This document shows positions 36,271 to 47,400 of a stretch of DNA of 64,000 nucleotides, one piece after another; the first letter of the stretch is position 1; every line of letters starts with the position of its first letter. Where the stretch lies: positions 4,876,437 to 4,940,436 of the forward strand of contig CM035160.1 of the NCBI GenBank assembly GCA_020205615.1, in the 5' to 3' direction. Source of the DNA: Panax quinquefolius (Eukaryota; Streptophyta; Magnoliopsida; Apiales; Araliaceae). The notes below the pieces were generated by a model that had not been told where the DNA came from, made no database searches, and saw only the letters and a program-made list of their open reading frames with translations. Position numbers and translations under genes: made by a program.

Positions 36271-38688
36271 TGTGAGACCGGATTTTATCAATAAAGATTT
36301 AAATTTTGTCGAAATAATTTTTAATATTATGGTGTAAATTTGAGATAAATATTATAGTTGTGGGTAGTATTTATAAATTTTGCAAAGTATGCAAGTGGTT
36401 ATATTATATTCGATTGGTGGGGAATATTAGGTTTAGCGAGGAATATTAAATAACTACTCAATCATTGGTGGACCCTACAATGAAATTATTGTTGCCGGAT
36501 TGAAAAAACGACAAAAATATTTTATTGAAATAACGGCGGAAGTTTTACCGTGAGTTCTTGTTGAACTACTCGGTAGTAAAAATGCGATGTCACGTGTGGT
36601 TGCATAAGAAAGACACCACGTATTGATTATTGATGCTTATGTGAGAAGTCACTCAGGTTTGATTCCATTATTATCGATTAATAATATGAATTATTATAAT
36701 GCGATAATGACGTTTTGTTTTATTAAGTATTATTAACGTAATAAAATGTAAACATCTTTATATAAAATAGAATACTTTATTAAAGTTATTACATAAATAG
36801 AATATATTATATTTTATTATGCGTAGTGTTGCGTAGTGTTTTTTATAGTGTTTTGCATAGTATTGTATAGTGTTTGCATAGTAAAATATTTTTATATAAA
36901 TAGAATATATTATATTTTATTTAAAAGATTTTTCTTTAAATATGGATGTCAGATTAAAGTAAATCAATCTGGACCGCTTCATGGATTAATTCTTATGCAT
37001 TCCATTTTCCTATAAATAGAAGCTCATTCCTTCATTATTTTCTTACGAATTCATTGAAACTCTGAGAGAGAATTATAGAGAAGCTATAGAGAGAAAGTTA
37101 TAGAAAGAAGAAGAAGTATTACTGCTACTTCACTACTTCATATTCGGTTCTTTTACTACGGTAAGGGGTGTTATTCTTTCTTCTTGAAGAGAACTTCATT
37201 ATTCCATTTACTATTATTACATTGGAATAACTTTTAAAAGTGATATACCCTATACATAACTTTTGTATATCTGGCGTATCCTATACTTGGTGAAATCCTT
37301 ATGTTATTCCATTGCTTATTATTACATTGGAATAACTTTGTATATGCTGTTTACCTATACTTGGTGACATTCTTCTATTATTCATTGGAACATCCTCATG
37401 CATGTGTTTTACAGGACTGGTTCTGCTTTTATTATTACATTGGAACATCCTCATGCATGTGTTTTACACCTGACTGGTTAAAATCTTTATCATTCTGTTG
37501 GAATATCCTATCTCGTGTGTTTTACAATCCCATCCGGTTCCATCTTTATTATTACATTGGAACATCACATGTCGATTGTAAATTTCACCGACTGGTTCCG
37601 TTATTATTATTCTCGTGGAATAACTTTTGTCTGTCGCAAAGTACCGCATGCGTGGTGATTTCTTTTGTTATTCCATTCTTTATTATACCCGGTTGGTTAA
37701 AACTTTGACTTTTATACTCCATGAAATTAGTAGAATATCCTTGATATTTGCGTTTCATCCAAAGATATCTTTTCATGAAAATATTCTTCCGATCATTCTT
37801 GAATTTTACTCTACGAAAACATATCATGTTGACAATTTGGGCGTTAATAATTCATGGATTAAATAATTCTTGAACTTGTTTTATTGAATTATTATATCAT
37901 TGTCATCATCCTCATGTTATATTATGTTATCTTTGGCTTACGTGCGTAGATGAACTTAGTATGATTATGACCGAGGATCATTCGGTATAATCATGACTTG
38001 ATATAAATGATGTGACAAAAGTCCTCGGTGGCTGTAATGCACGTTGATGGATAGTTTTTGGTATGATTATGACCGGGGTGATTCGGTATAGTCAATGACC
38101 ATTGATAATTTGATGAAAATCCTTGGCCGTAATACGGGGATGATTAGATGTGGTGGTTTATTTATTAAAATTTGAGTCTCACGATAAAAATTGATGAAAA
38201 CCTTTTAAAACCTAAAAGATAGTAGACTTTATTCTCTACTTGACTCTTTAAATGGATTGCTAATTCATTGCAGCTTAAACTGGTTGTCTATTGTATTTTA
38301 TCGGTTTAATCTTCATTGAAGGCTAATGATAATTTATTACGCATTATCTTAGTCATAATATTTCTTCTTGGGCTAGTTGAGCTCACCCTTTCTTTCATTG
38401 TTCTCTTGAGAAATGAGAACATAAATTTGAGACAGTCGGGGAGCGAAGTAATGGTCCGAGAGGATAGCATTAGTAGTCCTCACTATTCGTGAAATAGTGT
38501 GATAATAGTTTGTAATGAGGACTCCTTTTGAGTTTGTATAATATCTAGTAGACAAAATTTGTATTCAAACTCACGATTTATGTCGTATTGTACCTACGCT
38601 TATATTAGTAAGTTGTATTTGAATTTATGTACCATGTAAGTGGCAACCCAAGATGGGTGGCGTATACCTAATTTTGGGGGGCGTCACA
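36271..38688 (+). repeat. 3' LTR of element H (F2)
   Basis: TGTGAGACCGGATTTTATC...GGGGGGCGTCACA, near-identical to 30018-32424. TATA box 37011-37018; minisatellite 37190-37625. The differences from the 5' LTR are mostly short changes at C/G-rich points. Confidence 0.9.
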
Positions 38689-38693
38689 TTCTC

Positions 38694-38924
38694 CCTAAAA
38701 GCTTATTGACTTTACCTTTATGTAAGGTGTCATTGTGACGTCTTATCCAAGTTGGTGTCCGTAGTCACGATTGGTATATATTTGCATCAAAACTCACAAC
38801 ATATGTGTTGTTGTATTTTACCACGACAATTGTTGTAATAAAGTTGTAGTCGTTTTTACATACCATGTATTTGGCGACTCGAGAATAGGTTGGATGGAAT
38901 GGACCTATTTTGGAGTCGTTTACT
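38694..38924 (+). mobile_element. 5' LTR of element G (F1b), part 2 (U5 end)
   Basis: This resumes the LTR cut at 30017: CCTAAAAGCTTATTGAC, then CATTGTGACGTCTTATCC... and GTCACGATTGGTATATATTT, the tail of the pol-derived module embedded in the LTR, then ACCATGTATTTGGCGACTC and an altered end GGAGTCGTTTA in place of GGGCGTCACA. Confidence 0.7.
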
Positions 38925-39420
38925 GATTAATGTCGAGCTATAAGTAAAGAGCCCCAAGCCTCTTTGGTGACTTCTGTTGATGGGGATGCACCAAGTCGGA
39001 CTCTCTCGTGGGGGACGCCGGATTCTCATGGTGGCAAACCGATAGGTACCACTGTGAGGTCTTTGTCCCACGGTTGGGACATGAGTCACATTTGGTATCG
39101 AACTTAGGGATATGATCTCCGCATGAAAATCGGGATTAGAACTAGGAGGAGAGATGAGTAAATCCTTCGCTTGTGTGTCTACCTAAGCTTATTTGTTGGT
39201 CGGTCACCATAATATTGATATTATGTGATATGTTAATTTGTTAAATTAACCCTTGTTTTGAATCTGTATTCTAAAATGATATCTGAAATACAGGAGATGA
39301 GCAATAGAGAATTCATGATGACAGGGGAGATAGAATCTGAAATGGAAGCAATGTATTCTCAACTTTTCGAAATACCAGGTACGTAAATTTCGAGGACGAA
39401 ATTTCATAAGGAGGGGATGT
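38925..39420 (+). mobile_element. Element G interior, about 500 bp, nearly gene-less
   Basis: In order: a PBS-like ATGTCGAGC, the pol-derived module (38940-39090), a second PBS (39093-39103, TGGTATCGAAC), the leader up to TTAACCCTTGTTTT, then a direct join to the integrase C-terminal tail (E-I-E-S-E-M-E-A-M-Y-S-Q-L-F-E-I at about 39327-39380) and the polypurine tract (39408-39420). Gag, protease, RT, RNase H and integrase are absent. Only the cis signals remain, as in TRIM/LARD elements. Confidence 0.75.
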
Positions 39421-41612
39421 TGTAAGACCCCAACTTTTTATAAATAAAGATTTAATTTCTCTAATTATTATTTTGAAATAGTAAGGGGTTGATTTGATTA
39501 ATGTGGTTAGTTATGGGTAAAATGCATGAAATATTTTAAATAAGCAGTGATTATAAAATATTCATTGTTGTCGTGAATATTCGTTTGGTGTGGGAATATT
39601 CTTACTGTCAGGGAATATTCGAATGACGGTAGCAACCTTATGTGGGCCCCATAACGGAAAAAGCGATTGGATGAAGAAAATGACAAGTATAAGTTGTTTA
39701 CAAATAACGGTAGTAGTTATTACCACAGTTATCTTGTTGGAATACCCGGTGGTTAAAACACAAGATTACGCTATTGTTACAAAGATGGCACTGCCTGTAT
39801 TGCACCAATTATTGATTCTTACGTAGCAAAGGCACTACTCGATAATTGTTACGATAATTACTTATTCAAAGATTTTTATTTTATTGATTCAATAATTCTT
39901 TGTGTTGATTTTTTATATTACCTTGTTGTTTCAATAATTATCACTACACAAGATTTTTTCATTATCGAAGCAATAATTCATATTATCTGAATAATATTAT
40001 CAGAAAACATTATTGGTAATGTCTAGAAAGTTCTGTCTAAGGAAAGGTTTGGTCACCTAATTCTGTAGTTCCGAAATAATTAGTTTTTGAAAGTTTTAAT
40101 TATTTTTTAATTAGAAAAACGTGTTTTGCAATCCCACATGTGTGGTAAATGAGCTGAATTCAGATTCTTGGGTGGTGTTCTTGAATGTTAATAAATAAAA
40201 ATATTTTATTAAATTTTCTGCTTTGGTGTTCTAAGCAATTTCCTATAAATAGGGTGCTTAAGTTAGAATTGAAAATCACACCAGAAACTGAAGTTTTCTC
40301 TCTATTTTTCTCTCTATATTATCGAGTGTATTCTTGTGAGTATTTTGATATCTTGAGTGTTGCTATACAGTGCAAGTTCGTTTAGCGTTATTCCAGTCAG
40401 AAGTACTATTCTTTTGAGGTAAAGGATAGTAAGGGATGTTATTTTATTCGAAAATGATATTATTTCTTCAATATCATTATGGCGAAATATTGGTTAGAAC
40501 TTTTTATTAAATTTGAAACTTTTTCATGTCGGGGTTACTATTCATGAGTTACTATTCTCGAGTTACTATTCATGAAGCATGATGATTTTTTGTGTGAAAT
40601 TTCTATCTTTTAGTGTCAGAGTTACTATTCACGTATACGGCACTATTCACGAATACGACACTATTCACAGAAAAATTAAATTTTCTTTTCTGTGTCCAAG
40701 ATCGTCTGTTATGATTCCTATCTTGTATTGGATCTATGTTTTGGTCTTCATTCTTGAATTTTACTCCACTCTGGTTATTTATGAAGTATTTTCGAACTTG
40801 GGTTATTTAAAGTATGAATCCTTAATACTTGTTCTTTTGTTTCACTGGATTCGTTTTTCTTTAAAATATTTTTCATCATCCTCGATCCTAAATGATGATA
40901 TAACCGAATATCTTTGGCGCGTAGTGCAAATATGAATGATTTTATAATGAATATCTTTGGCCGTAGTGCAAAAGTGAAGAATGAACATGATTAATGGTGA
41001 ATATCTTTGGCACAGTAGTGCAAAGATGAATATTTGATTTATGATGTATATTGATTGATGTTACGAGGGATAAAATATCGATGATGGACTTTTAAATTCA
41101 TAGATGATAGTAAATTTCATTCTCTACTTAACTTCTTCTAATGGATTCTTTCGTTTATTTTGGCTATTATGGTGAAAAGTTTTATCATCTACCCATATTT
41201 CTAAATATCGATTTATTCTTGATGAAGACTATTGATAATTTATTTATCTTTAGTCATAATATTCTTTCTTGAAATTAGTTGTCTTTCCCTTTTTTTCACA
41301 ATTCCTTTCGGGTAATAAGAGTGTAAATTGGGTCAAAGTGAAATAACAGGAAAATAGAGCGGTGGTCTCTAAATGTGAGGTTCTTCCTAAACAGGTTATT
41401 GACTTTACCTTTATGTAAAGTGTCTATTGTGACGTCTTTATCCAAGTTGGTGTCCAGAGTCACGATTGGTATATATTTGCATCAAAACTCACAACATATG
41501 TGTTGTTGTATTTTTTTCACGACAATTGTTGTAATAAAGTTGTAGAATAAGTTTTACATCTTATGTATTTTAGCTGATTCAAAATAGGTTGGATGAAATG
41601 GGCTATTTTGGG
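39421..41612 (+). mobile_element. 3' LTR of element G (F1b), 2.2 kb, internally deleted
   Basis: TGTAAGACCCCAACTTTTTA start. Compared with the 5' LTR it lacks about 540 bp of U3 (28080-28612 has no counterpart; junction at 40063-40066 in CACCTAATT/CTGTAGTTCC). TATA box 40244-40251; hairpin units 40900-41035. Its end is degraded (TTTTGGGAATTAATTC), so the exact right boundary and target duplication are not certain. Confidence 0.7.
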
Positions 41613-42126
41613 AATTAATTCTAATAATATTGAGATTATAATTCTATATATTATAATATTGTAATTATAATTCTTAAAAATAAAAATGACCTAAATATAT
41701 TGGGACAGTAATATGGACCCACTTGGCCACTACTACATTTGTATAAAAGATTCGGGATTTTGAAGAGTTAAAACGTAATACATGTATATATAAAGTGTTA
41801 TGATTATAACATGTTACTACTATTAGATAAGGATGATTTCGTCCAACACACTTAAATTATTAATGATGTTTTATAATTTTAACACTGTTTATTAAATTTT
41901 AATTCATATTTAAAAAATAATTTGTAAAAAATAAAAAAGTGTTTTTAAAATGTGTTTAATTTTGAAATTAATTTTTGTAACAGTAAAACTTTCGAGATGA
42001 GATTAGTCAATGGAGTAGTACTATATTAGTAAGTGGGGAACTCATATTAATTTTGAAAAAAATAGTAAAATTTTAAGATGGGATTAGTCAAAATTAATAG
42101 AGTAGAGTATTAAGTGGAGTAATCAT
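41613..42126. other. AT-rich spacer, no gene seen
   Basis: It has no repeat of the F1/F2 type and no convincing open frame. It contains a short ATTATAATTCTATATATTATAATATTGTAATTATAA-like imperfect palindrome near 41630-41675. Confidence 0.5.
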
Positions 42127-42704
42127 GTACTCCCCCGTCACTAATTATTTGACGTTTTAGACTTTTTTATTTGTCACTAATTATTTGACGTTTGTTCAAA
42201 TCTAGGAGATTTAATGACAATTTTTCCAAAATTACCCTTCACTAGTCTGTCTATTTTTTTGATATTTTTAACTCTTTCTCTCTCTTTATCCCAACAAAAC
42301 TTTCTAAGTATTTTTTTACTTTCTCATCTCTTTTTCTCTCTCCTTATCCCACAAAACTCTTCATATATATTAATGATGATTTAAGAGTATTATAGACAAT
42401 TGAGTACTCCCTCCGTCCATAATTATTTGACGTTTTAAAGGTGGACACAAGAATTAAGATAATGATTGAAAAATATTAAATATAGTACTCAATTGTCTAT
42501 AATACCCTTAAATCTTTTGTTGGGATAAGAGAGTTTTATTGGGATAAAGAGAGAGAAATAAGTTTAAAGTATCAAAAAAATAGGCAGAGTAATGAGGGGT
42601 AATTTTGAAAAAATTGCCATTAATTTTTTTAGATTTAAATAAATGTCAAATAATTAAAAACAAATGGAAAATTCTAAAATGTCATTAGGGAGGAGAGAGT
42701 AATA
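42127..42704. mobile_element. Stowaway-like MITE, long palindromic arms
   Basis: The left end TACTCCCCCGTCACTAATTA and the right end (as reverse complement TACTCTCTCCTCCCTAATGA) are the classic plant Tc1/mariner MITE ends. The arms match each other over some 250 bp, including CCAAAATTACCC and TATAGACAATTGAGTACT. A further TACTCCCTCCGTCC end at 42404-42417 lies near the centre, which suggests one MITE inserted in, or inverted onto, another. No transposase is present. Confidence 0.75.
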
Positions 42705-44361
42705 CAGAACACACAAAACACAAGGGCGAGACTCCTCCTCATATACATTCCCAATGAGGTAGTACTAATGATATGCGCAAGAGCACATGGCTAATAGTGT
42801 AGGACAGTAGGAGTATATGGCTTGGTGGTGTTGTAACTAATTGGGCGCCTACCAAGTTATATATAGTTATGTTGAGGAGTTAGTTGTGGCATGTCAATTG
42901 AGAATAATTTTTCACTCATTCAGATGGTCCAAGAAAGAAGAAAATAGGTTTTAAAAATACCAACACCACAAAATTTGATTGTTTGATGTTGACCACATTA
43001 TTTAGGTATTAGACAATTACTAATGCCAGCAAATAAGAATCACTCAAAATATATTTAAATCACCATTATAAAATATTTGACCAAATTCATCCAAAATTTC
43101 AATCTAACCCATCCACTTGATCTCCCCTATCATTAATACTACCTCTTATCCTTAAAATCAAAAATAGTTGACTTTGAACTAGGTATATGTACAACTTTAT
43201 ATGCCTATTTAGTAGGATCCATATCATTCATATGCCAATATGATTAATAAGATTTGTACTTCAGATCCCAAACCGCATGCAACAATATGTGATAAGCAAA
43301 TTTGCATAATTCCATACCATTGTCACGGCTAAGACCGTAAAATGAACAAATAATTCAGACTCGATTCGTACCCACTCAACAAAAAATTTGATTCGAACTC
43401 GACTCAAAATATAAATGAGTCAAATATGAACAAATTTTAAAGTTGAATAATTTACTCGAACTTCCTCAAATTGTAAATTTTCTATTGATACTTGGATCAT
43501 ATTTGTTCAAAAAATTCAAACTGCTCGGGCTCAATTCGAGATCGTGCTCGACTCGGTAGCTAAACGAACTTCAATCAAACTTTATTTTATAGTCGATAAA
43601 TTTTGTAAACCAAATTATAAACAACTCAGCTCGACTCGATTCATTTACAACTTTACCGATTTAAACTTGCATACGCATCATCTGTTTTATAGTAATGTTA
43701 TTCAATAATGATTTATTATGGGCTTATGGCACGTTACTTGCTGGAAACAAAGAAACTTTTTACTTGCAGTGCAAAACAATTTGGATTAGAGTGCAGTAGC
43801 TCCATAGCACAAGCCCATGCCCGCGTATAGAGCTATTATGTGCATTTACCATGCTGTTAAAGCAGCTGTCCCTAAACAATTTTTGGCCCTTAATGGAACA
43901 TATCATTTGGTAATGATGATCTCCCAAGTTCTAGCTGCCATTGATATTTTTAAGTTAATAACTTCACAGACCAGCTAGATTGTTCGGTCGTTGCTGCAGT
44001 GATTACTCAGCCACGCACCTCCACAAGCCCACATGTGGTTTACTTAGAAGAAATATATTTAAATGATTTCTAAAGCTTGAGCAAGGCATTAGGAGAAACG
44101 GATTCTTAAGACTTCTCTTCATTTAGCTCATAAATTTGGCAATGACAAAGATTATAGACAGCATCAACAAAATGATTTTTAACGGAAGCTTACATTTTTC
44201 TACATATCTCGTCATTGTGCTCCATACGTCCTTGTGTAGCAAGAAGGCTAAACACAGGAATCACACATTAAACCCCGACTTCTCAATTCAATCCTGTAAA
44301 TCAGAAATGCAAAAAAATCATTCAGAAATCTTTCAAAATGTATTTTTGTTGCTACCTATAT
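42705..44361. other. Intergenic DNA 3' of the PEAPOD gene
   Basis: Mostly unremarkable AT-rich sequence. At about 43360-43640, CTCGACTCG and AACTCGACTC words recur as in small hAT-type repeats, but no termini were defined. A 75-codon open frame (44136-44363) lies in the presumed 3' untranslated region or flank of the gene and has no family features. Confidence 0.45.
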
Positions 44362-44389
44362 AACAAACAAACAAACAAACAAACAAACA
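44362..44389 (+). repeat. (AACA)7 microsatellite
   Basis: Seven AACA units just 3' of the PEAPOD coding region. Confidence 0.9.
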
Positions 44390-44490
44390 GATGAACATTA
44401 CATATGTTCGGCAAAGAAACTGCTACACAACAGATCTAAGCTAGAAGTACTTGTACCATTAATTTGTCAACAAGCTAGACATCTTGCTTA

Positions 44491-47400
44491 TTAAACTATC
44501 AAAAGGGGCAGACTACTGTTTGACTTGTCTGCTGACAGCGACATTAAAGCAAGGAAAATGAAGACAATGCCCACCGGGACCAGGGAGGAAGGTTGGACAG
44601 AGAGAGAAATGAGAAGTCCTATATACACATATCGTGATAAAAGCTATAAAGCTGTAGTAGGAGACAGATACTCTACAGCTGGAATAGATAGTTAGCTCGT
44701 ATGGATAATGAATTATATATTTTCACCCATAACCTGTGACGGAGAACTAAAAGGGATCCTAGGAAGGTGATTTTAAGTTAAAGATTATGTTGATGAAAGC
44801 AGGGGCTAGCACACCAAAAAAGAGACATCATATAGATAACTGACTATATATACTTCAATTAACAGTTGGAAAGTAACGACCAACCCCTGTAGTGAACAGA
44901 ATCCAGTTACGATTGAACATTGTTAGAGGCCTTAATTCATAACTTCCTTCCGCAATGGTGTCCTGAGATTATCGACATTTTTTACTTAACATATGTAAGT
45001 TTATAAAAACTATTATTAAACAATTATATTTGTTTTGTTAGGTTCAGACTCATTTAAATTCATTAAGCAATAGCGAGCAAAGCTGGCAAAGCAGGACTAT
45101 CGACATTTTTTTGTGAGGCTTTAATGAGCTCCTGCATACTCTTAAAGAAAACACTAAAACTACATAAATATATATATATATTATGTTGGACCTCTGCCAT
45201 TTAAACAAAAGTAAACATAAAAAATATCATATCTAAATGTGTCAAGAAATCTTCTTAAACTCCATGGCACATAGTTTTGAACCATGACGGATGGAGTATA
45301 TAACAAAATGCCAGAAATAAGAACACCAAGATCATTTTTTACAGGAAAAAGGTGCATAACCAGGATCATTCACTTAAAGCAAATGACACAAAATCACATG
45401 GCTAGAAAGATCAACATACCATGCATGTGTCTCTTAAGCTTCTCTCACAAAGCTGTAACTAATTCTGCCATTAGCATTGCATTTCCAGTATATTACTGAT
45501 ATGATGAGAATCATTTCTAAGTACAGGAAAATAAGGAATTTGACCGGGATTATCCACTAAAGTAAAAAAAAAAACACAAAATTACATCTTAATCTACTTA
45601 AAAGGTCAGCAGATGCTTCTTCATCAACCCCCCCTCTTTTTCCAAAACCCCCCAAAAGCCAAAATAAAATAAATAAACCAAACAGAAGAACGGGTGGAGA
45701 ATATTAAACAAGATTTTTTTTTAGACAGCAATCACTGAAGCAAATGAAACAGGCTACTAAACATGGTTTACTTAATATTTGGGAGTTTAATGTTACTTGT
45801 CAAAAAAAATGAGTTGGAAATTTAATGTCATCACAAATGTGACTATACCTAGATCTTTGATGGACACAAAATGGCGTTCAGTGTCTCTATTGCATTGTTA
45901 TAGACAGAGGGAATATTATTTACATCTATGCTCATGTTGTATATTTTATCTGACCAGTTAAAAGTATGTGAAGGGTTTATCTGAAGAGCTCAAAAGTGAA
46001 AGTCTAAAACCATTTAAATCTAGTTTTCAACACAATCCAATGTAGAAAGGAAAAAGTTTGAATCTGAACCAATGGAAGTGAAAAAGAAATGCCGCAAAGT
46101 TAAAGTATGTTACCTTTGTCGCCCATAACAGCTGAAAGATTGGCACTCTTCACTGTATTATTCTCCACCGAGCCGCTACAATTGGTCATGCTGGGTGGTT
46201 TAATTGGTGCCGGGGAGCATGCATCACTCCTACCTGAATTCTCATTTGGAGCCCGATTCCCTATCTGATGATTTAAGTAAAAGTCCAAGCTTGCAGAAGA
46301 AGATGTTCCTACCTTTCTCTTGCTCCTAAACCTTCAACTAACAGGGACGTAAGGAGCAAAAAACGAGTAGCAAAAACACTGTTTGTTATATATTTGACAT
46401 ATGAGACTATAAGCCATATGAGATACCTGTCTTTTTTCTTCTCAAGGAATCTTTGCACCGATGCTTTTCTGCTCACCGGACCTGCAGCTGCATTATTATT
46501 CAGTTTTTGGAACAAAAAAAGAAAAATGAATAAATAGGCAAAGTGTGGATCCCCAAAGAGCAGTTAATTATCATCACAGTTATTTTAATACTACCCACCC
46601 TACTCATAATACACGGTTACTAAGGCTTAACAGAAAAAGAATTCTACTGCACTGATGGATCACTTAGGGTCTAGGTTTTTGCACAGAGGTCCGACAAGCA
46701 GAACCACAAAAAGAACACATGAAAAAATCATTCATCTCTTTGCCAGCTTCACACTTTACTTTTTTCCCCCTTTGGTAACAAATATTAAACTTGAAGCAAG
46801 AAGATATACATGAATCCAACCCGAAAGATATTCACATAAGTACCATTAAACTGAAACTAGCTAGTGACATCCGTGTAATCAAAAGAATACTCCCCTTGTC
46901 CAGGGAAAAAAAATATCCAACATTATAATTTCCATTGATAATGACACTCTTTTTTCCAGACAAAAAGAGTACTAGACAAGAATGTTTAGTTTTTCATGCC
47001 TTACAAATGAGGACAAGATGGAAGAATCTAAAACGACAAATATGCGTAATGGAAACATTTCTGTAACGATAGTTTAGAATATAAACAAAGGAAAAAACCT
47101 GGTTTGCCATGAATATAATAGTAAGGACAACTGATTTAGTTCAACTGGTTGGAACTACCAAGACTACAGAAAAGCCAAAAAGAATAATATCTAGTTGTGA
47201 AGAAGCCTGATGGCACATTGTAAAAGATCTGTTAAGAAACGCCTTAGATAGAGCCAAAAAGTGAAAAGTATGCTTGTAGCGGCGACCATATACTATTAGG
47301 TCAAGATGTTGCCAAGTTGAATTATAGTAAATTGAATCTATGTATCTGCAATGATCAATGTTCAAGTTATTTGTGAAGATATATGTCAATGCAATCCAGT

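Larger units (their letters stand above)
30018..38688 (+). mobile_element. Complete F2 element H (8.67 kb) inside the G 5' LTR
   Basis: The 5' LTR (30018-32424), interior (32425-36270) and 3' LTR (36271-38688) are flanked by an exact TTCTC duplication (30013-30017 and 38689-38693). The LTRs are 2407 and 2418 bp and very alike, so the insertion is young relative to its interior decay. No intact gag-pol is present: the element must have moved with help in trans, or it decayed afterwards. Confidence 0.9.

Noticed and set aside
43360..43640. hAT-type MITE suggested by CTCGACTCG words
   Set aside because: No terminal inverted repeats or 8-bp duplication could be defined, so it is only mentioned in the spacer entry.
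44136..44363. 75-codon open frame on the plus strand
   Set aside because: It lies antisense to the 3' flank of the PEAPOD gene and ends at the AACA microsatellite, with no family features or homologous context.
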